A stretch of 64,000 nt of DNA from Brachynemurus nebulosus (GCA_035578155.1 JAPWDM010000003.1:18874916-18938915), one strand, 5' to 3'. Positions 24,298 to 36,770 are shown, numbered from the stretch's first letter. The notes: generated by a model from the sequence alone, not told the origin. Numbers and translations: made by a program.

Positions 24298-24511
24298 TAT
24301 ACCTCATTTCAGATACAATTGATCATGAGTTGTCGTTAAAAAATTAAATAATTCTTATATTCGAAACAAATCAATCTTCTATTCTTTTCTAAAAATAAAC
24401 TGCAAATTTAAAATTTACATAAATGCAATAATAAAAGAGATAAAGCCAAGAAAATATTTAAATTCAAAGTGACGAACATGGTTAAATTTAACTGAAATGA
24501 ACCATACCTCT
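24298..24511 (+). repeat. Dispersed repeat family A, copy 2
   Basis: It is collinear with copy 1, with small deletions near aagccaagaaaatatt and after attcaaagtgacgaa. Confidence 0.8.
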
Positions 24512-25446
24512 AGTTTGTTATCACCTGACACCAGTGAGTTTTGAAAATTATAGTGACGAGTAGATACCATCAGAGAATCTTATAAATGTTAAGGAGAATT
24601 TTATAAATTTTATAAATGTTATAAAATTTGTCAGGGTATACTGGTAGTCTATGGAGTAGGATAGTAAAAATCACTAGTCAGATCGGTGGCTTGTGGGAGA
24701 ACATCTTCTAGAAATTATCTAGATAAAACTTGATTTACATTATTGTCGTGAAGGTTAGGCCAGCTAAAGGGTTTTATAAAAACTAAAATTTTGCAAGCTG
24801 ATTATATGCGTTTGGTGTCAGAAGGTGGGTGGGTGTGTTTCTCTGTCTGTTTGTTGCCATTTATCTTCAAAATGACTCAGTTTTAATGCAGTTTTTTTTT
24901 CGTTCGAAGACTGGTTCTTAGCCAAGTTTGATGAAAATCGGTTCAGCCGTCTCCACGATAAAATTCCAAATTTCAAAACTCACTTTAAAAGGGAGTAATT
25001 AAAAGAAAAATATTGAACATTTTAACAAACCTATTTTCACATAAAAAAAAATTTTTACAAATCCACGATGATCATCCCAAATGTCACTTGTCGATTGATC
25101 CATGAGGATTGTATCGTAGTCACGGTTGTGCAAGGGTACAAGTCACCACGATGGGTAGCGAACTGGGATATTTACTTACGATCCTACGGGAAACCAGGCG
25201 AAGTATACCCCGTGCAGTCTTCTCATGTAGAATCACCAGGATGTTATTGCCTTAGTAATAGAGGTGTGTGTTTCATATGTGGAAGTTATTGGGTTGTCAT
25301 TTGGAAATTTGATATTAAGGTATTATGACAGTGTGATCGGCCGAAAAATAGTTAATTTTCGCAATTTTTTTCGGATGGATAGGATGGGGGAATGGGGATG
25401 ATTTTTTTTTACGGTTAATACCACTGTTTAACAATACAAAAGAGTT
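24512..25446. other. Unrecognised sequence with one GC-richer open frame
   Basis: The stretch 25068-25328 (+) keeps an 86-codon frame open and is less AT-rich than its surroundings. I do not recognise its translation. No splice sites or partner exons make a clear gene model. Just upstream (24900-24960) is a phrase common in insect dispersed repeats (gatgaaaatcggttcagccg), which argues for repeat DNA. Confidence 0.3.
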
Positions 25447-25675
25447 ATTTTCGATACATGTGCATAAAGAGAGGTATTCTAGTAGGCTTAAATTGGAGCA
25501 CGAGTCTAAGGAACTGACGTATACACAACGAGATCGAGTGTGCTGTATACCTCCACGAGCCGTCAAGCGAGTGGAGATAAGCGCACGAGATATCGTTGTG
25601 TATGCGTCAGTCCATTTAGCGAGTGCCCCAGTTTAAGCCTATTGGATACCTCACTTACGCATACGTACCGAACAT
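25447..25675. mobile_element. Foldback MITE (family N)
   Basis: A palindrome with ~100-bp arms: aggcttaaattggagcacga at the left pairs with the complement of gcgagtgccccagtttaagc at the right, and the pairing extends outward past gaggtat. The centre is near 25560 (ctccacgagccgtcaagcga). It is CpG-rich relative to its flanks, and frames inside are by-products. Confidence 0.8.
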
Positions 25676-27186
25676 AATTTTTTATAACGACGGTTTCTAA
25701 AGTTTAATAGAGAGAAAAAAATTAATTATTTTTAAACAATTTTAGAAAACAGTAGGGTTAATTTTATTTTATAATGTTATATGAAAATTTTTTTTTTTTT
25801 ATTATTAATTTATAGATCATTTTAATTTTTTTTATTAATTTGTTGGTTTTTCCATGTTAATTTGAATATGATTATCATTGACAAATGAATATCATTATTT
25901 TCTCGCATAGTTTTGGCTACTTTCACGCACAGTTGTACTTTCGCGCACTGTTGCTGTCGTTTGTTTTATAATTATATGAAAACTTCTCTTTACGCCCAAT
26001 ACACAACGCTCGAATATTGAACTAAGCGCCTGTTATAAAAATTTTTTTTATTCATTTATTTTTATAATTATTATAATTTTTGAAAAAAGTGTCTTTAAAA
26101 GAGAGCGGCTATTGGTGCCACAATTTTCATCCGAAAAAACTCAAATAAATTTCTTTTTTTTGAAATATGAACAAAATGACGGCGTTTTGAATAAAAAATA
26201 CAAAATTTAGGCCTTTTTTAACAGTTTTTCGTGTGAAAAAATAGGAAGATTTAAAAAAAACGGCTTCCAAAGGTACATGGAGAATGTAATAAAGAATATT
26301 CTTTAAAAATTTTAAACTTATAGTTTGGAAACTTTTCCTCTGGTACCGTTTATAAAAAGGGCATTTCGAGACATACGCGTATAAAGTTTGTCTTAAAATT
26401 GTTTTAGATCATTGTTTCAACAAAAATATGATACTGTATTGATAACAATTGACCTTATACGTTCACTGGTTGTGAAAAGACTGAATGTAAAATGGTATAA
26501 CATTTCGCCAAAAGGCGCCAATCGATCCACAGAGTTTTGTATTTAGACTGAATCCATTAATCCGTGGTCGTAGCGACCGTAAAAATTCGAATTTCAATTT
26601 GAAATTTTGAGAGAACATGCATAATTGTATGTACTTTAAGATAAGATCAAAATTCTACACTTTGATGGGACCTTAAGACTTATGGTTTGTACATGCTACA
26701 ATCTAATGTATAATTATATAAAATACTTTTTCCCAGTATTTCCACCATAATTTATTTGAGTGCCAAGGGTTCATTCGAAACGTTAGTAATTTATAATATA
26801 AAATAAATTTTACCGAATTCAAAAATAGTTAATTATTTTTCACAAAACATTAAATAACCCATGAATTAGATAAACGGAAATTTCGATCACACAAAAATAG
26901 AGTTGTTAGCTATATATTATATCAGAGCATAAAACAAAACATATTCAAACATACACGTTATATACGTAAATACGTTCCATATAAATTTACTAATTTTTGA
27001 TAAAATTATCATGAAATGTAAATAATTTGTTAATATAAAATAATTTACATGCAACTATAATTTGTCGCAACTTTATTATTTCCAATATAACCGTGCAATG
27101 AATGCATTGATGGTAATATCGAATATTAGATAGCAGATACATAGGTAGAAATATTCATATTGCACAATATCAAACAATACTTTGTA
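25676..27186. other. No recognised feature
   Basis: AT-rich sequence with nothing matched. Confidence 0.5.
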
Positions 27187-28126
27187 CACTCAAACCTGTT
27201 TTTATGCGGTACTTTTTTATGCGTCTCTTTCTGTAAGGGAAAACGGAATTATTATAAGATCACGCTCGTGTCCGTCTGTCAAAGAGATTTTTCTTAAAAT
27301 CTATGTATGTAAGGTAGGAATATGAAATTTTGCATAACATTAAATTTTGATGATACGTGTCGTCAGCGAACGATTAGAAAAAAAATAATTTTGGATTAAA
27401 ATGGCGGATCAGTTTCATACCGAAGAAGTTTCTTTTATCGTGCATGAGGTATCATTTAAAAGAACTTCCTCAAAGGATTTAAAATTTTCTTTTTTTATGA
27501 TTTCGAGTTCAGTAGTCTTAATTATATAGCTTTAAATGATCGTTATTCCCTCCTCCCTTATTACCATATCCAATGTCTCCAAAGCTAATGTTTTGATTTT
27601 AATTTGGTTGGCAGTTATAGATTATTCGAAAATTGCAGGTTTTTGAAGTGACAGATAACTTATTTACAAATGTTTCAGTACAATGTGAGGCAATTTATTT
27701 TTAGTAACAACAAGCAAATTTAGATAAGATTTAAATATACATAAACAAGAAAAAATTTAATTTAATTTATTGACTATACTCACAGTACAGAACTCTGTTT
27801 GTGCGAGTTTGACTTTCCCTTGACCGATTTTTATTTTATGCGATGGTGCGGTAGTATTAAAAGTAAGAAAAAGTAAAAAATAAAAATATTAGTTTGCGAT
27901 AAGGTTGGTTGCTAACTGCCCAAACGTATTTTATTACTGCATTGGTAAGCATACACATTACTGCATATATGTATGTACTGCAATGTTCCAGTAATGTAAT
28001 GTCAGTAATGCACATATGTATATAGGTACTTATAGTGGCTTTGTGAAGTTTTGCGTTACATATATATTTTTTTTATGAAATTTTTCTATGCGGTCGCGAT
28101 TGATCGCATAAAAAAAGGTTTCAGTG
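27187..28126. mobile_element. pogo/Tigger-like MITE (family O)
   Basis: The left end CACTCAAACCTGTTTTTATG, preceded by TA, matches the reverse complement of the right end (CACTGAAACCTTTTTTATGC). Both are followed by variants of GCGGTC and ATGCG. Ends of the form CAGTGAAACCT..TTTTATGCGG are typical of pogo/Tigger-like elements in insects. The right-hand TA is not preserved and no transposase is present. A loosely similar patch is at 57760-57830. Confidence 0.65.
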
Positions 28127-28418
28127 TTTTCTGTATTATATGCGGTTCCTATATTTTGTATTTTGCATATAGCAGTATTTTAAAATATTATCCATTCGAT
28201 TTGCAATAATAAATATGTAAACAGTTATGTTATAATTTACAATATTTAATGTTAATAAATTAATGTTTATTCAATATATGTCTGTATGCTCTGTACAGGT
28301 TTGAGAATTAGGTACTTGGTAGAGATATGGAATATAGGTGGCCGTAAAAGTTTATAGAAAAAAATAATTTTTCTAGAAAGTTTCAGATTGATTGCATACA
28401 AGATTCCTTTAGGAAAAG

Positions 28419-28595
28419 GTATTGAATATGTGTTTTGTTTTTTTAGCTTCTAACCGCTTAAAAAATATTTTCAATGTTTCTTTGTTTACCCACCTCCCCT
28501 ATTAATAATTTTTATTTAATAACAATATATTGAATAAACAAATTTTTAATAATTTAAAAAATCCTAATAACAATGAGTATTGACGAATGAGATGT
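28419..28595 (+). repeat. 177-bp duplicated segment, copy 1
   Basis: It is near-identical (about 95% by eye), in the same orientation and of the same length, to 31315-31491. Both run from ggtattgaatatgtgttttg to gacgaatgagatgt with abrupt edges. Confidence 0.85.
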
Positions 28596-28839
28596 CATAG
28601 ATTAATTGATATTTTATTAATTTAATAATTATTGAATTTCACATCCAGGAAATTTGATTCAAATGTATTACTGCTGGCACAGGAATTCATAGGGACGAAT
28701 CCAGGTTTCAAAACAAAAAGGACGGACTCCATTATTTTATTTTGCCTTATAAAATCAAAAAAAAAAATGTACCTGCATTAGTGTCAAAAAAGTGTAACGA
28801 AATTTTATATAATAATAACTGAGAAACTTAGAATTTGTT

Positions 28840-29680
28840 TTTAGTAAGCTTTCAATTTCATCACTCTCCCATTTTAATTACGGTTTCTAAGGCATTGGTT
28901 TTAGTAAATGTGTTGAAGTCATTAAAATAAAAATTTCCGTTTTCTTAAGTCAAGCTTTGTATTTCGAAGTGATTTAAATTGTGATGATAGGAGCAACTAA
29001 GGTAATTTGGGTATAAACTTTTTATTTTACTATTAAAAGGATAAGAATGTTTTTATTAATATTACTCGCTCAACACAATTTTTTTCTAGTGGTTCTACAT
29101 AGTTAATTTTGGTAGAAGTAAAGAGAACGGAAAAAGAGTAAAGTCCTATCATTTCATTTACGAACGTTGAGATGTTGAAAATTTTTAACTTTATGACGTC
29201 ATAAATTTAAAAAAAGAATTTTGCCTCAAATCAAGCTTTACGGAAATGACTTGGGTTAGGATCACTAGTTGAACTAGGGTAACTTGCCCCGAACCTTTTA
29301 TTTTTGCTATCAAAATGACAAATTTCTTCTTAGAAATATTCGACAGAAATCATTTTTCTTATAATCTTACTCATTTAATTTTGGTAAAAGTGAAAATACG
29401 AACCTCCAAAACCTATAATCTTTCCGTTTCATCACCCTATCATTTTGTTTACGGTTTCTAAGGCGTTGAAAAATTATACTAAACGTGATGACATCGTAAG
29501 CTTAAAATTTTTTTCATATCAAACGTTATTAGAGTAATTAAAGTTGTAGTAATTGATTGATTTGGGATAATTTTGGTGTGAATCTTTCATCTTTACTATT
29601 AGCAAATTTCTTTTGGAAGTATGATAAATTCAGTAGAACCCTTTTCCTAATGACTTTACATGCTCAATTGACTCGATGGA
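28840..29680 (+). repeat. Tandem array family F, about three units
   Basis: Units of roughly 275-310 bp contain tttacggtttctaaggc, then tgacgtca or a variant, then gatttgggtt-like and aggtaatttgggt phrases, and tctagtggtt. Landmarks fall near 28971, 29247 and 29556. A second array of the same family is at 33240-34020. Confidence 0.75.
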
Positions 29681-29945
29681 TAATAAAATATTTTTTCTAT
29701 CCCTGTTGAAGAACACACTCATTATATATCTGTTAATTGTTGAGAAAGTTAGGCATTATTAAAAGGTGTGGAGGAATGACCATTACTCAATACCTTTTTG
29801 ACCAATGAAATTACAGTATTAACCATTATTCAATGGCTTTGCGATTGTTTTGTGACTAATGAATGTATCAAGTTTTAATTTGATATATGTTGCGTAGTAA
29901 CGTGCAAGCAAACAAAGTAGTATATATTTTGTTTTGATCGTTTTT

Positions 29946-30141
29946 ATATATATGGTCCATTTAATTTAAATTTAACCATGGCTTCGTCACTTTGAATTTA
30001 AATAATTTCCGTTTTCTTGGCTTTATCCCTTTCATTATTGGATTTACGTAAATTTTAAATTTGCAGTTTGTTTTTAGGAAAAAATAGAAGATTGATTGGT
30101 TTCGAATATAAGAATTATTTAATTTTTAACGAAAACTCAGA
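29946..30141 (-). repeat. Dispersed repeat family A, copy 4 (main part)
   Basis: On the minus strand it is collinear with copies 1-3. It stops where a TIR element has inserted. The missing outer ~35 bp lie at 30926-30962. Confidence 0.85.
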
Positions 30142-30925
30142 CGGAGAGAAAAATCCTATAATTTTTGTAGAGAAAATTTCAGAAAAATTACTATGCTCCC
30201 CTATAATCCGTGCGCGATCGACGACCAAAATAAAAAATATGTGCTAGCATGGTAAAATTTAATGTGGTGCTAACACAACTTTTATCACACTCTTATGCAT
30301 GTATATTATAGTTTAATTCTTGTTGTCGTACTCTTTCATTTGCGCATCTGACTCGCGACCTTATATTGGTTGCACTGTACCTGTAAAAACATGTATACAA
30401 AAATGATTGCCAACAATATATTGTAATACATATACTAAAGATAGGTAAATAACAAAAAGATGAATTAAACGATGACATCATCCTAAGAGAGCGTAAAAGC
30501 AACTGAATACTAGCTGCATCAAGGTGCTTGGTGGGAACTGTCTGACAAAGTTTCTTCCGCAGTCCACACCTATGGTTCGCATGTAACCCATGTAACTCGC
30601 TGATTGAGGTACATTTCATTACAGAGTTTCCAACAAAACCAACCTTCTTTCTGTTTTTTTTCTTTCTATTATTAGCATGTTAGCATGGTAATTTTTTTAA
30701 TAAACACAATTAAAAATTATTTTTTTGTCGGTAATGGAACTTTTTACTGTGCTGTTTTACAAATTTTACGGAGATAATATTACGAAAAGAACATTCCATC
30801 CTTTAAATTTTTTATGATTAATTATAATTTTTATATTTTTACCTTACAGAATTTAATATGTTCGCCTTTTACACGTCGATTGTAGTGCTGAGCACAGTAA
30901 TTTTTATAGGAATTTTCTCTCCGTG
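30142..30925. mobile_element. TIR element (family L) inserted in family A copy 4
   Basis: The ends ACGGAGAGAAAAATCCTATA (left) and the reverse complement of the right (ACGGAGAGAAAATTCCTATA) pair over about 20 bp. Removing the segment rejoins family A copy 4, which confirms the boundaries. A CA or similar very short duplication may flank it. The interior carries tgctagcatggtaaaattta near 30241 and a related ttagcatggtaattttttta near 30681. A 108-codon minus frame (30293-30619) is not recognised as transposase. It lies beside a polypyrimidine tract and AG (minus strand, near 30381) that resembles a splice acceptor. Confidence 0.8.
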
Positions 30926-30962
30926 CATGATCAATTGTATTTGAAATGAGGTTATTATACAA
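30926..30962 (-). repeat. Family A copy 4 (outer end)
   Basis: catgatcaattgtatttgaa matches the outer end of family A and completes the copy interrupted at 30141. Confidence 0.8.
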
Positions 30963-31314
30963 ATATTTAATGAAATTAGAAAAAGATTAAAAATTTGATG
31001 GTTACAAAGCATCAACAATTATGTGTATTTTATTAAAATATAAAAACTGTGTTTAGATTTTGACTTATCAGATAAAGTTTTATAAGTTCACTTTCACCCA
31101 AAAATACGACTTCTTTTAATACACTATATTTTTTTTTTAAATATATGGAACTGCTGAACTTGACGTGTATAGGATATTTTCAGCCATCTTATTTCTTCCA
31201 TTATCGGACGGGAAAATCACATTTTAAACTATAGTTCTGACGCTATATTCAATTTAAAAAAAATATGATTTAGTGAACAATCTCACCCCCGATTATCAAT
31301 TCATCCAGTTTGAC
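30963..31314. other. No recognised feature
   Basis: AT-rich spacer. Confidence 0.5.
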
Positions 31315-31491
31315 GGTATTGAATATGTGTTTTGTTTTTTTAGCTTCTGACCCCTTAAAAATATTTCCAATAATTCTTTGTTTACCCACCTCCCCTATTA
31401 ATAATTTTTATTTAATAACAATATGTTGAATAAACAAATTTTTAATAATTTAAAAAATCCTAATAACAATGAGTATTGACGAATGAGATGT
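31315..31491 (+). repeat. 177-bp duplicated segment, copy 2
   Basis: Second copy of 28419-28595. The flanks on either side are unrelated to those of copy 1. Confidence 0.85.
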
Positions 31492-32364
31492 AATAAAATT
31501 AGCAAATTTATTTGAGTAGGTATTGTTTTTTGACATAAATAAATGTGCTTTTTGTGCAGAATCCGTAGTCATTATGTGGTCATTCTTTTATGTTTTATCT
31601 GTCAACATTAGAAATAAAAATTAAAATTAGAATTTGATTCGTTATTATTTTCGGAACATAAATTTTTAATTTCTTTCCAATTAATTTTGCACAATTTCGA
31701 AGTAAATACATTTTGGTCAAATATATTGGAGGTATGGTCGTGTCCAGTTAATGTTACATTATTATATAATATTTATTTTATATTATAAATGTATCATTGT
31801 TAAAATACGGTTTAATAATGGTTTAGTTGACTGGTCCATTGGTCCATTTGGTGTCCATTCAACTATTTTTCGTACTTAATTATAATTATTGTTTATAATT
31901 TATGATGTATTTCGAACAAATAGTGGACCTAATTATTATAAATAATATGCCTATTGTTTTATGTTGTTTCACTGTTAATAAACGAACACATTGTTAGAGT
32001 TAACTGTGTTTTATATTTTATATTGAATTATTTATTATATTGTAATTTTGTTATGCTAAAATATTATACAATATTTTATACGTTAATATAAACTCAGTTG
32101 CCTATATTGATTTGTACGTTGCGTACGATCCTTTATTTTTAGTACATTTTTTAGTGTTTCATACCAAAATTTGCAAAACGGTGTGGTGTATAATGTGGTG
32201 GCTCGATTATAGACATGAAGTTAAATTTCGATTCAGGTAGTTAATTTCAGGGGATAATCTGAAAAGTGAAAATAAAATTTTTTCTCAAGAGCATTGGGTA
32301 AGCTATCAAAGAAAAGTTTATTAAAACTTGAATTCAGTAATATATATCTATAACTATTTATTTT
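31492..32364. other. No recognised feature
   Basis: AT-rich sequence with nothing matched. Confidence 0.5.
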
Positions 32365-32893
32365 AAGCGAATTTTCATTCTGAAAATTCACTTATTACAG
32401 CGGGTACCATGAAAAGAAGCCAAAATTTTGGCCATTTCTCGCCATTTTTAGTGGTTTTTTGGAAAAACTGGCTAGAATCGAATTTTTTTTTAAAAAATTG
32501 TTTCTTCACCATCGACAGGAGCATAAAAAACTACATAAATTATGCTTTTAAAACATTGTTCTAAGTGGACCAGTTTTTGAGAAAAATTACGAAATTTGCT
32601 GAATTTCGTTACAATAAATGCTTTATCGTTTTTGTCATTATAATAACAATGTTTATATCTGTTTCATTTTTCAAAATACAAATTAACTAATTTTTCAAGA
32701 ATGCGTCGTCACCGATTTTGAAATTTTTTTCACTGTTTCAATGCGCTAAAAATAAATTATCAAACCGATTTTGAAAATTTTTTCACTGTTACAGAACCAA
32801 AACTATTTTAGATGGATTCAGGTTGTTATTGAGATCCGCCAGTGTCCAATCTTTGGAAATACGCTGTGTTATACAGATACTGCGACAGGGGTA
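32365..32893 (+). mobile_element. Dispersed element family C, copy 1
   Basis: It begins with a hairpin, gaattttcattctgaaaatt (32369 onward), followed by acttattacagcgg. It ends in ttatacagatactgcgacag and gggta. The same two ends, in the opposite orientation, bound 59248-59895. Read from the other strand the family starts near TCTCTGTCGCAG or TACCCCTGTCGCAG and ends in a hairpin followed closely by CTAA in two copies. That loosely recalls Helitrons, but the expected spacing and the T after CTAA are missing. Confidence 0.65.
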
Positions 32894-33239
32894 TTTGCTC
32901 ATAATATTTTTTTTTTCTTAAGTACCTATATTTTTAATTGTGTTTTTTAAGAGGAGGTACTCATATATAAGAATGTTCATTTATTTTTATTTTTCCGGCG
33001 TCCATAAAGACTATAGTGAAGTTATAACAAGGTTTCAAGATGTTTCCAGGAATCAGCTATTCAGAAAACCAAAAAATCGAATGAAAATTTCCCGCATGTA
33101 ATGAATGTATGCATTTGCTTCTAGATCAGTGGATACCGTCAGATTTACTGGAGTTATATTTTGTCCAGTGGCATTGGATATTGTAAAGTATTAACAGAGT
33201 TTGCTAAAGGTGATGGTATCATAAAATAAACAATTTTAT
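32894..33239. other. No recognised feature
   Basis: AT-rich spacer. Confidence 0.5.
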
Positions 33240-34020
33240 AAATGAAGTTTTATGGAAGTGATTTGAATTTGAAGTGATAGATAAGACTAGGGTAATTTAG
33301 GTGTAAACTTTTCATTCCTATTGTCAAAATGATAAGAATTCATTTTAGAAAGATGACTGATTGGACACAAGTCATTTTTCTAGTGACCCTATATGCTTAA
33401 TTTTACCAAAAAATGGAAGGAACGAACTCGAAAATCTGTAATTTGCTTATAATTTTATCACCCCATAATTTAATTTACGGACTTTAAATCTTTGAAAAAT
33501 TTTATTAAACTTAATGACGTCAGTAGATTAAAAAATTCCGTTTTTTTTCTTTTTTTTAAACTTAACTTTATTGCAGTGATTTGAATTAGAGAATGGGTGC
33601 TTCATTTGATGTAACTGGGATGTGAAATTTTTCAATTTTTGTTTTTAAAAAAACTAAATTTGTTTTAAAAATGTGACAGATTCATGAGAAGTCATGTTTA
33701 AAGTGACCCTACATGCTTAATTTGAAAAAAACCGATTTCGAAAATCAGTAATTCGTTTCCATTATTCTGTTATTTTATTTATAGTTTCTAAGCCCTCCAA
33801 AAATTTTAGTTAACGTGATAGCGTCACCAAATCAAAATCTCAAGTTGGGCTTTTTAGAAATAATTTGAATTTAAGAGTGAGTGCTGCTTCATTTGGTGTA
33901 ATTTGGGTGGGGACTTTTCATTTTTGTTATCCAAATAACCAAATCTGGTTTAGAAGTATCACTGACTCGACAGAAGTCTTTCTTCTAGTGGTTCGTCATG
34001 TTTAGTTTTTGTGAAAATGA
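33240..34020 (+). repeat. Tandem array family F, about three units
   Basis: Landmarks (agtgatttgaattt and variants) occur near 33256, 33566 and 33864, giving a ~300-bp period. Each unit has a tctagtgaccctayatgctt segment and a TGACGTCA or derivative (33515-33522 perfect, gatagcgtcac near 33815). It is the same family as 28840-29680. Confidence 0.75.
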
Positions 34021-35281
34021 AAAGATCGGCGAACAAACTGGAGTCACCTATTAAAATTTCGATTTCATGAATTTGACTGTATGGTTTCGAATACCTAAAA
34101 CAAATTAATGCTATCTTATCGTAATCTTTAAAGTAATATTATTTAGAACATAGGGTTACTTTATGATTAATAAAAAAAATTTATGTTGAATCATAATTTC
34201 CATTTTAACGCAAATGTTTTTCTTTAATGGTTAGCAATTTAAGTTGGCAAGTAATAACTTTTTCTTTTAAATGGCTTCGGAGTTTTGTGAACAAATAAAT
34301 GTACGTAATTTGTATACTTTGTTTTCATAAAATTTTTTGTTGTAATATATCAAATTCTAATTACGTTCTATAAAAGTTTCACTAGTTAATTAATATCAAT
34401 TACTCAGGGAAAAGTAATTAAATAAACGAATAATAATAATTGAATTTTTTCTATATGGTATGGAGAATTTGGTGGTGTGTAGTAATGATTTTATTTATAT
34501 ATTATAATTGAAATTGTTTTTGACTTCGAATTAGCTACTTTACTTTTCCAAAAGTGTATATTTCCAAAATGTCCCCGATTAGTTAATATCTCATTTAAGG
34601 AAACTGTTTCTTAATGATGAATATATCTATTTTTTTCGATAAATTAATTCTTTTTTTAAAAAGTTCAGCTGCATTCTGTTACTTACAGAAATGCAATGAC
34701 CTTTGGAAAATTTGGAATACTAGATCACAGTTTTGTTTGTGTCTGATGAAATAAATATATGGTAATTTTTTTTTTTACTAAAATGATTGGATTCGAATTA
34801 AGTGGATTCATTTTCAAAAAATTGAAAATTGTGTAAGTGATTCTTTTGTCTATTTTATTTTTTCATTCCAGTTAAACTGTAGGTTATTATAGTCGGTTTT
34901 TCGTTTATCGATTTTCAAAAGAGACAAGAAAACTGTAACCAAGTGAAAAGAAAAGTGGAAAAATCTTCCATTTAAAAAAAAAATACATTGCTGATGGAGA
35001 GTGGCAGATAGCTTCCACATACTCGTAGCAGATCTTTTTCCAATCTTTAGTTTCGTTGCTTAAACTGTATCATGTCTTAAATTTCATAATTTTTGAAACA
35101 AGAATAACTGTAAAACAAGAATAGGGTGGACAGCTTCGTAACTCTTTTTAATTACCTATTTAACTATGGAAATTACGGAAAGACTGATTGGGTAGCTCTT
35201 TGTCAAATGTCAAATTAATTTGTAGGAGGCACTAATGAAACCAACTGACATTTTTTGACGTCTTAAACTATTAAATGGGCT
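34021..35281. other. No recognised feature
   Basis: AT-rich sequence with nothing matched. Confidence 0.5.
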
Positions 35282-35987
35282 TGTTCCGAAGTATAATCCT
35301 GTATATTGGCCAGTATTAATGACGTCATGACTACGACGCCATATTGTACTGGTGTGCTACCATATTGTGCTGGTGAGAATACAAGTGTGAGATTTTAAAC
35401 GGGCGTGTGTGTAAGTCTGGTCGTCCATTGGTTGCGGACAATTGCGATATTTGATTCAGACGATTACGCACATTTGTCGCTCGTCCGCAATGATATGTCT
35501 ACTGTCCGTCCACTAGCCCAATATTCGTCAGTATTTTCTTTTTCTCAAGTTGTGGATGCTATAAAAATACGTAAAAAACAATTTATGGCATGTAATATGC
35601 AAAGATACACAGTTATAATTGTAATTTACCTTCACTTTCATCTCAATAAAAATAAAAATCTCATGAAACGGACTTCTTCTTGCGAAATAATCCAAACAAA
35701 ATTGGATTTGTTCGCACGTTGTAATTATACGCACGGAAACGGACGAACGAGACGTTTTCAATGGACGAGGATGTATAGCTTCACAGCTGTTTTGAATCGT
35801 TCGTCTGTCTTCATGCTTATTCGTCCGAATTAAATATCGTACGTTTCTGAATCCAAAGGACCATTAGCCTTACGTTACGACAACGCATAGCTCGCATGGC
35901 CAGTATATTTCGGAACGATTCACCAGCATGGCGTCGATTTATGACGTCATTCACACTGGCCAGTATGCTGGAGTGTATTTCGGAACA
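35282..35987. mobile_element. Non-autonomous TIR element with TGACGTCA in both arms
   Basis: The left arm (tgttccgaagtataatcctg, then ttggccagt, atgacgtcatg, cgacgccat) pairs with the right arm over about 70 bp at roughly 75% identity. The right arm carries a second internal ttcggaac copy near 35910. The interior is CpG-richer than its flanks and has a 142-codon frame (35405-35833). That frame shows no transposase motif and reads cgtccg/cgtctg-type repeats, so I do not call it a gene. Confidence 0.75.
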
Positions 35988-36054
35988 CACGCAAATAATT
36001 GCAAAACAAATAATGTTTTCTGTTTGTATAATTTAAGTTTTTTTTTTTTTATAG

Positions 36055-36288
36055 TAGGGTAAAAGCCCCCTTTGTGGAACGGTATTTAATACTTGAACAG
36101 TTTTGACATTTACATATTTATTTCTTTAAGTAAGTAAGGAAACTTTAAATGCGAGGTGAATTTAAATTGAAAAACAATCATTCTGTTAATAATAATTTTT
36201 GTTATCAGACGTTTCTTTCAGAAATAACTTCATTAATATGTAAATGTTCATAATTAGATACCGTTCCACAAAGTGGGCTTTTACTCTA
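36055..36288. mobile_element. TIR element family J, copy 2
   Basis: The ends TAGGGTAAAAGCCC and CTTTGTGGAACGGTAT pair with the right end over ~30 bp with about two mismatches. The interior matches the longer copy at 9555-10175 (gaaataacttcattaat), but this copy lacks the (TA)n tract. Confidence 0.85.
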
Positions 36289-36379
36289 ATAAGAACAATT
36301 ATCTAGTAATGGGGACTATCATTACCTCTGATCTTATTGAAATTTATAGAGGGCTATACAATAATATGGTAAAATCACA

Positions 36380-36725
36380 AATATTTTCGAAATTTGAACG
36401 AAATGAGACTAGAGTACTTAGTAAGTAAGATATCGACGTTTCATGGTAGCGTCGTGGCTACCGTTACTCCGATTGCGATGAAATTCAACGGGGACCATCG
36501 GGGAACCGAATCGCATAAAATCTAAAAATTTCATCAAAAACAATTGACGAGTTCAAATGTTACTTGGTGGGATGTTCGGACACATAAATAGACAGACACG
36601 AAACTAAAATTGCTCAGAAAGCTCTAAAATGTAAAATAAGCATGAAAATTGTCATATTTCAAAAGTAATTAAAATACTTTCGCTACTTTAGTAGTCGCGG
36701 ATGCAAAACAACGGTGTACAGTTTC
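36380..36725 (-). repeat. Family I interior fragment, copy 2
   Basis: On the minus strand it matches 18492-18990 of family I: gactactaaagtagcg, then the gtgtctgtctatttatgtgt tract, then ccaagtaacatttgaac and cggagtaacggtagc. No TIRs were found. Confidence 0.75.
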
Positions 36726-36770
36726 TATTATGGTGGGAGTGTTGGGTAAAACAAATTCCATTTAAGCTGA

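Noticed and set aside
35405..35833. 142-codon plus frame, the longest in the window
   Set aside because: It lies wholly between the inverted arms of a non-autonomous element, shows no known motif and contains cgtctg-type low-complexity sequence.
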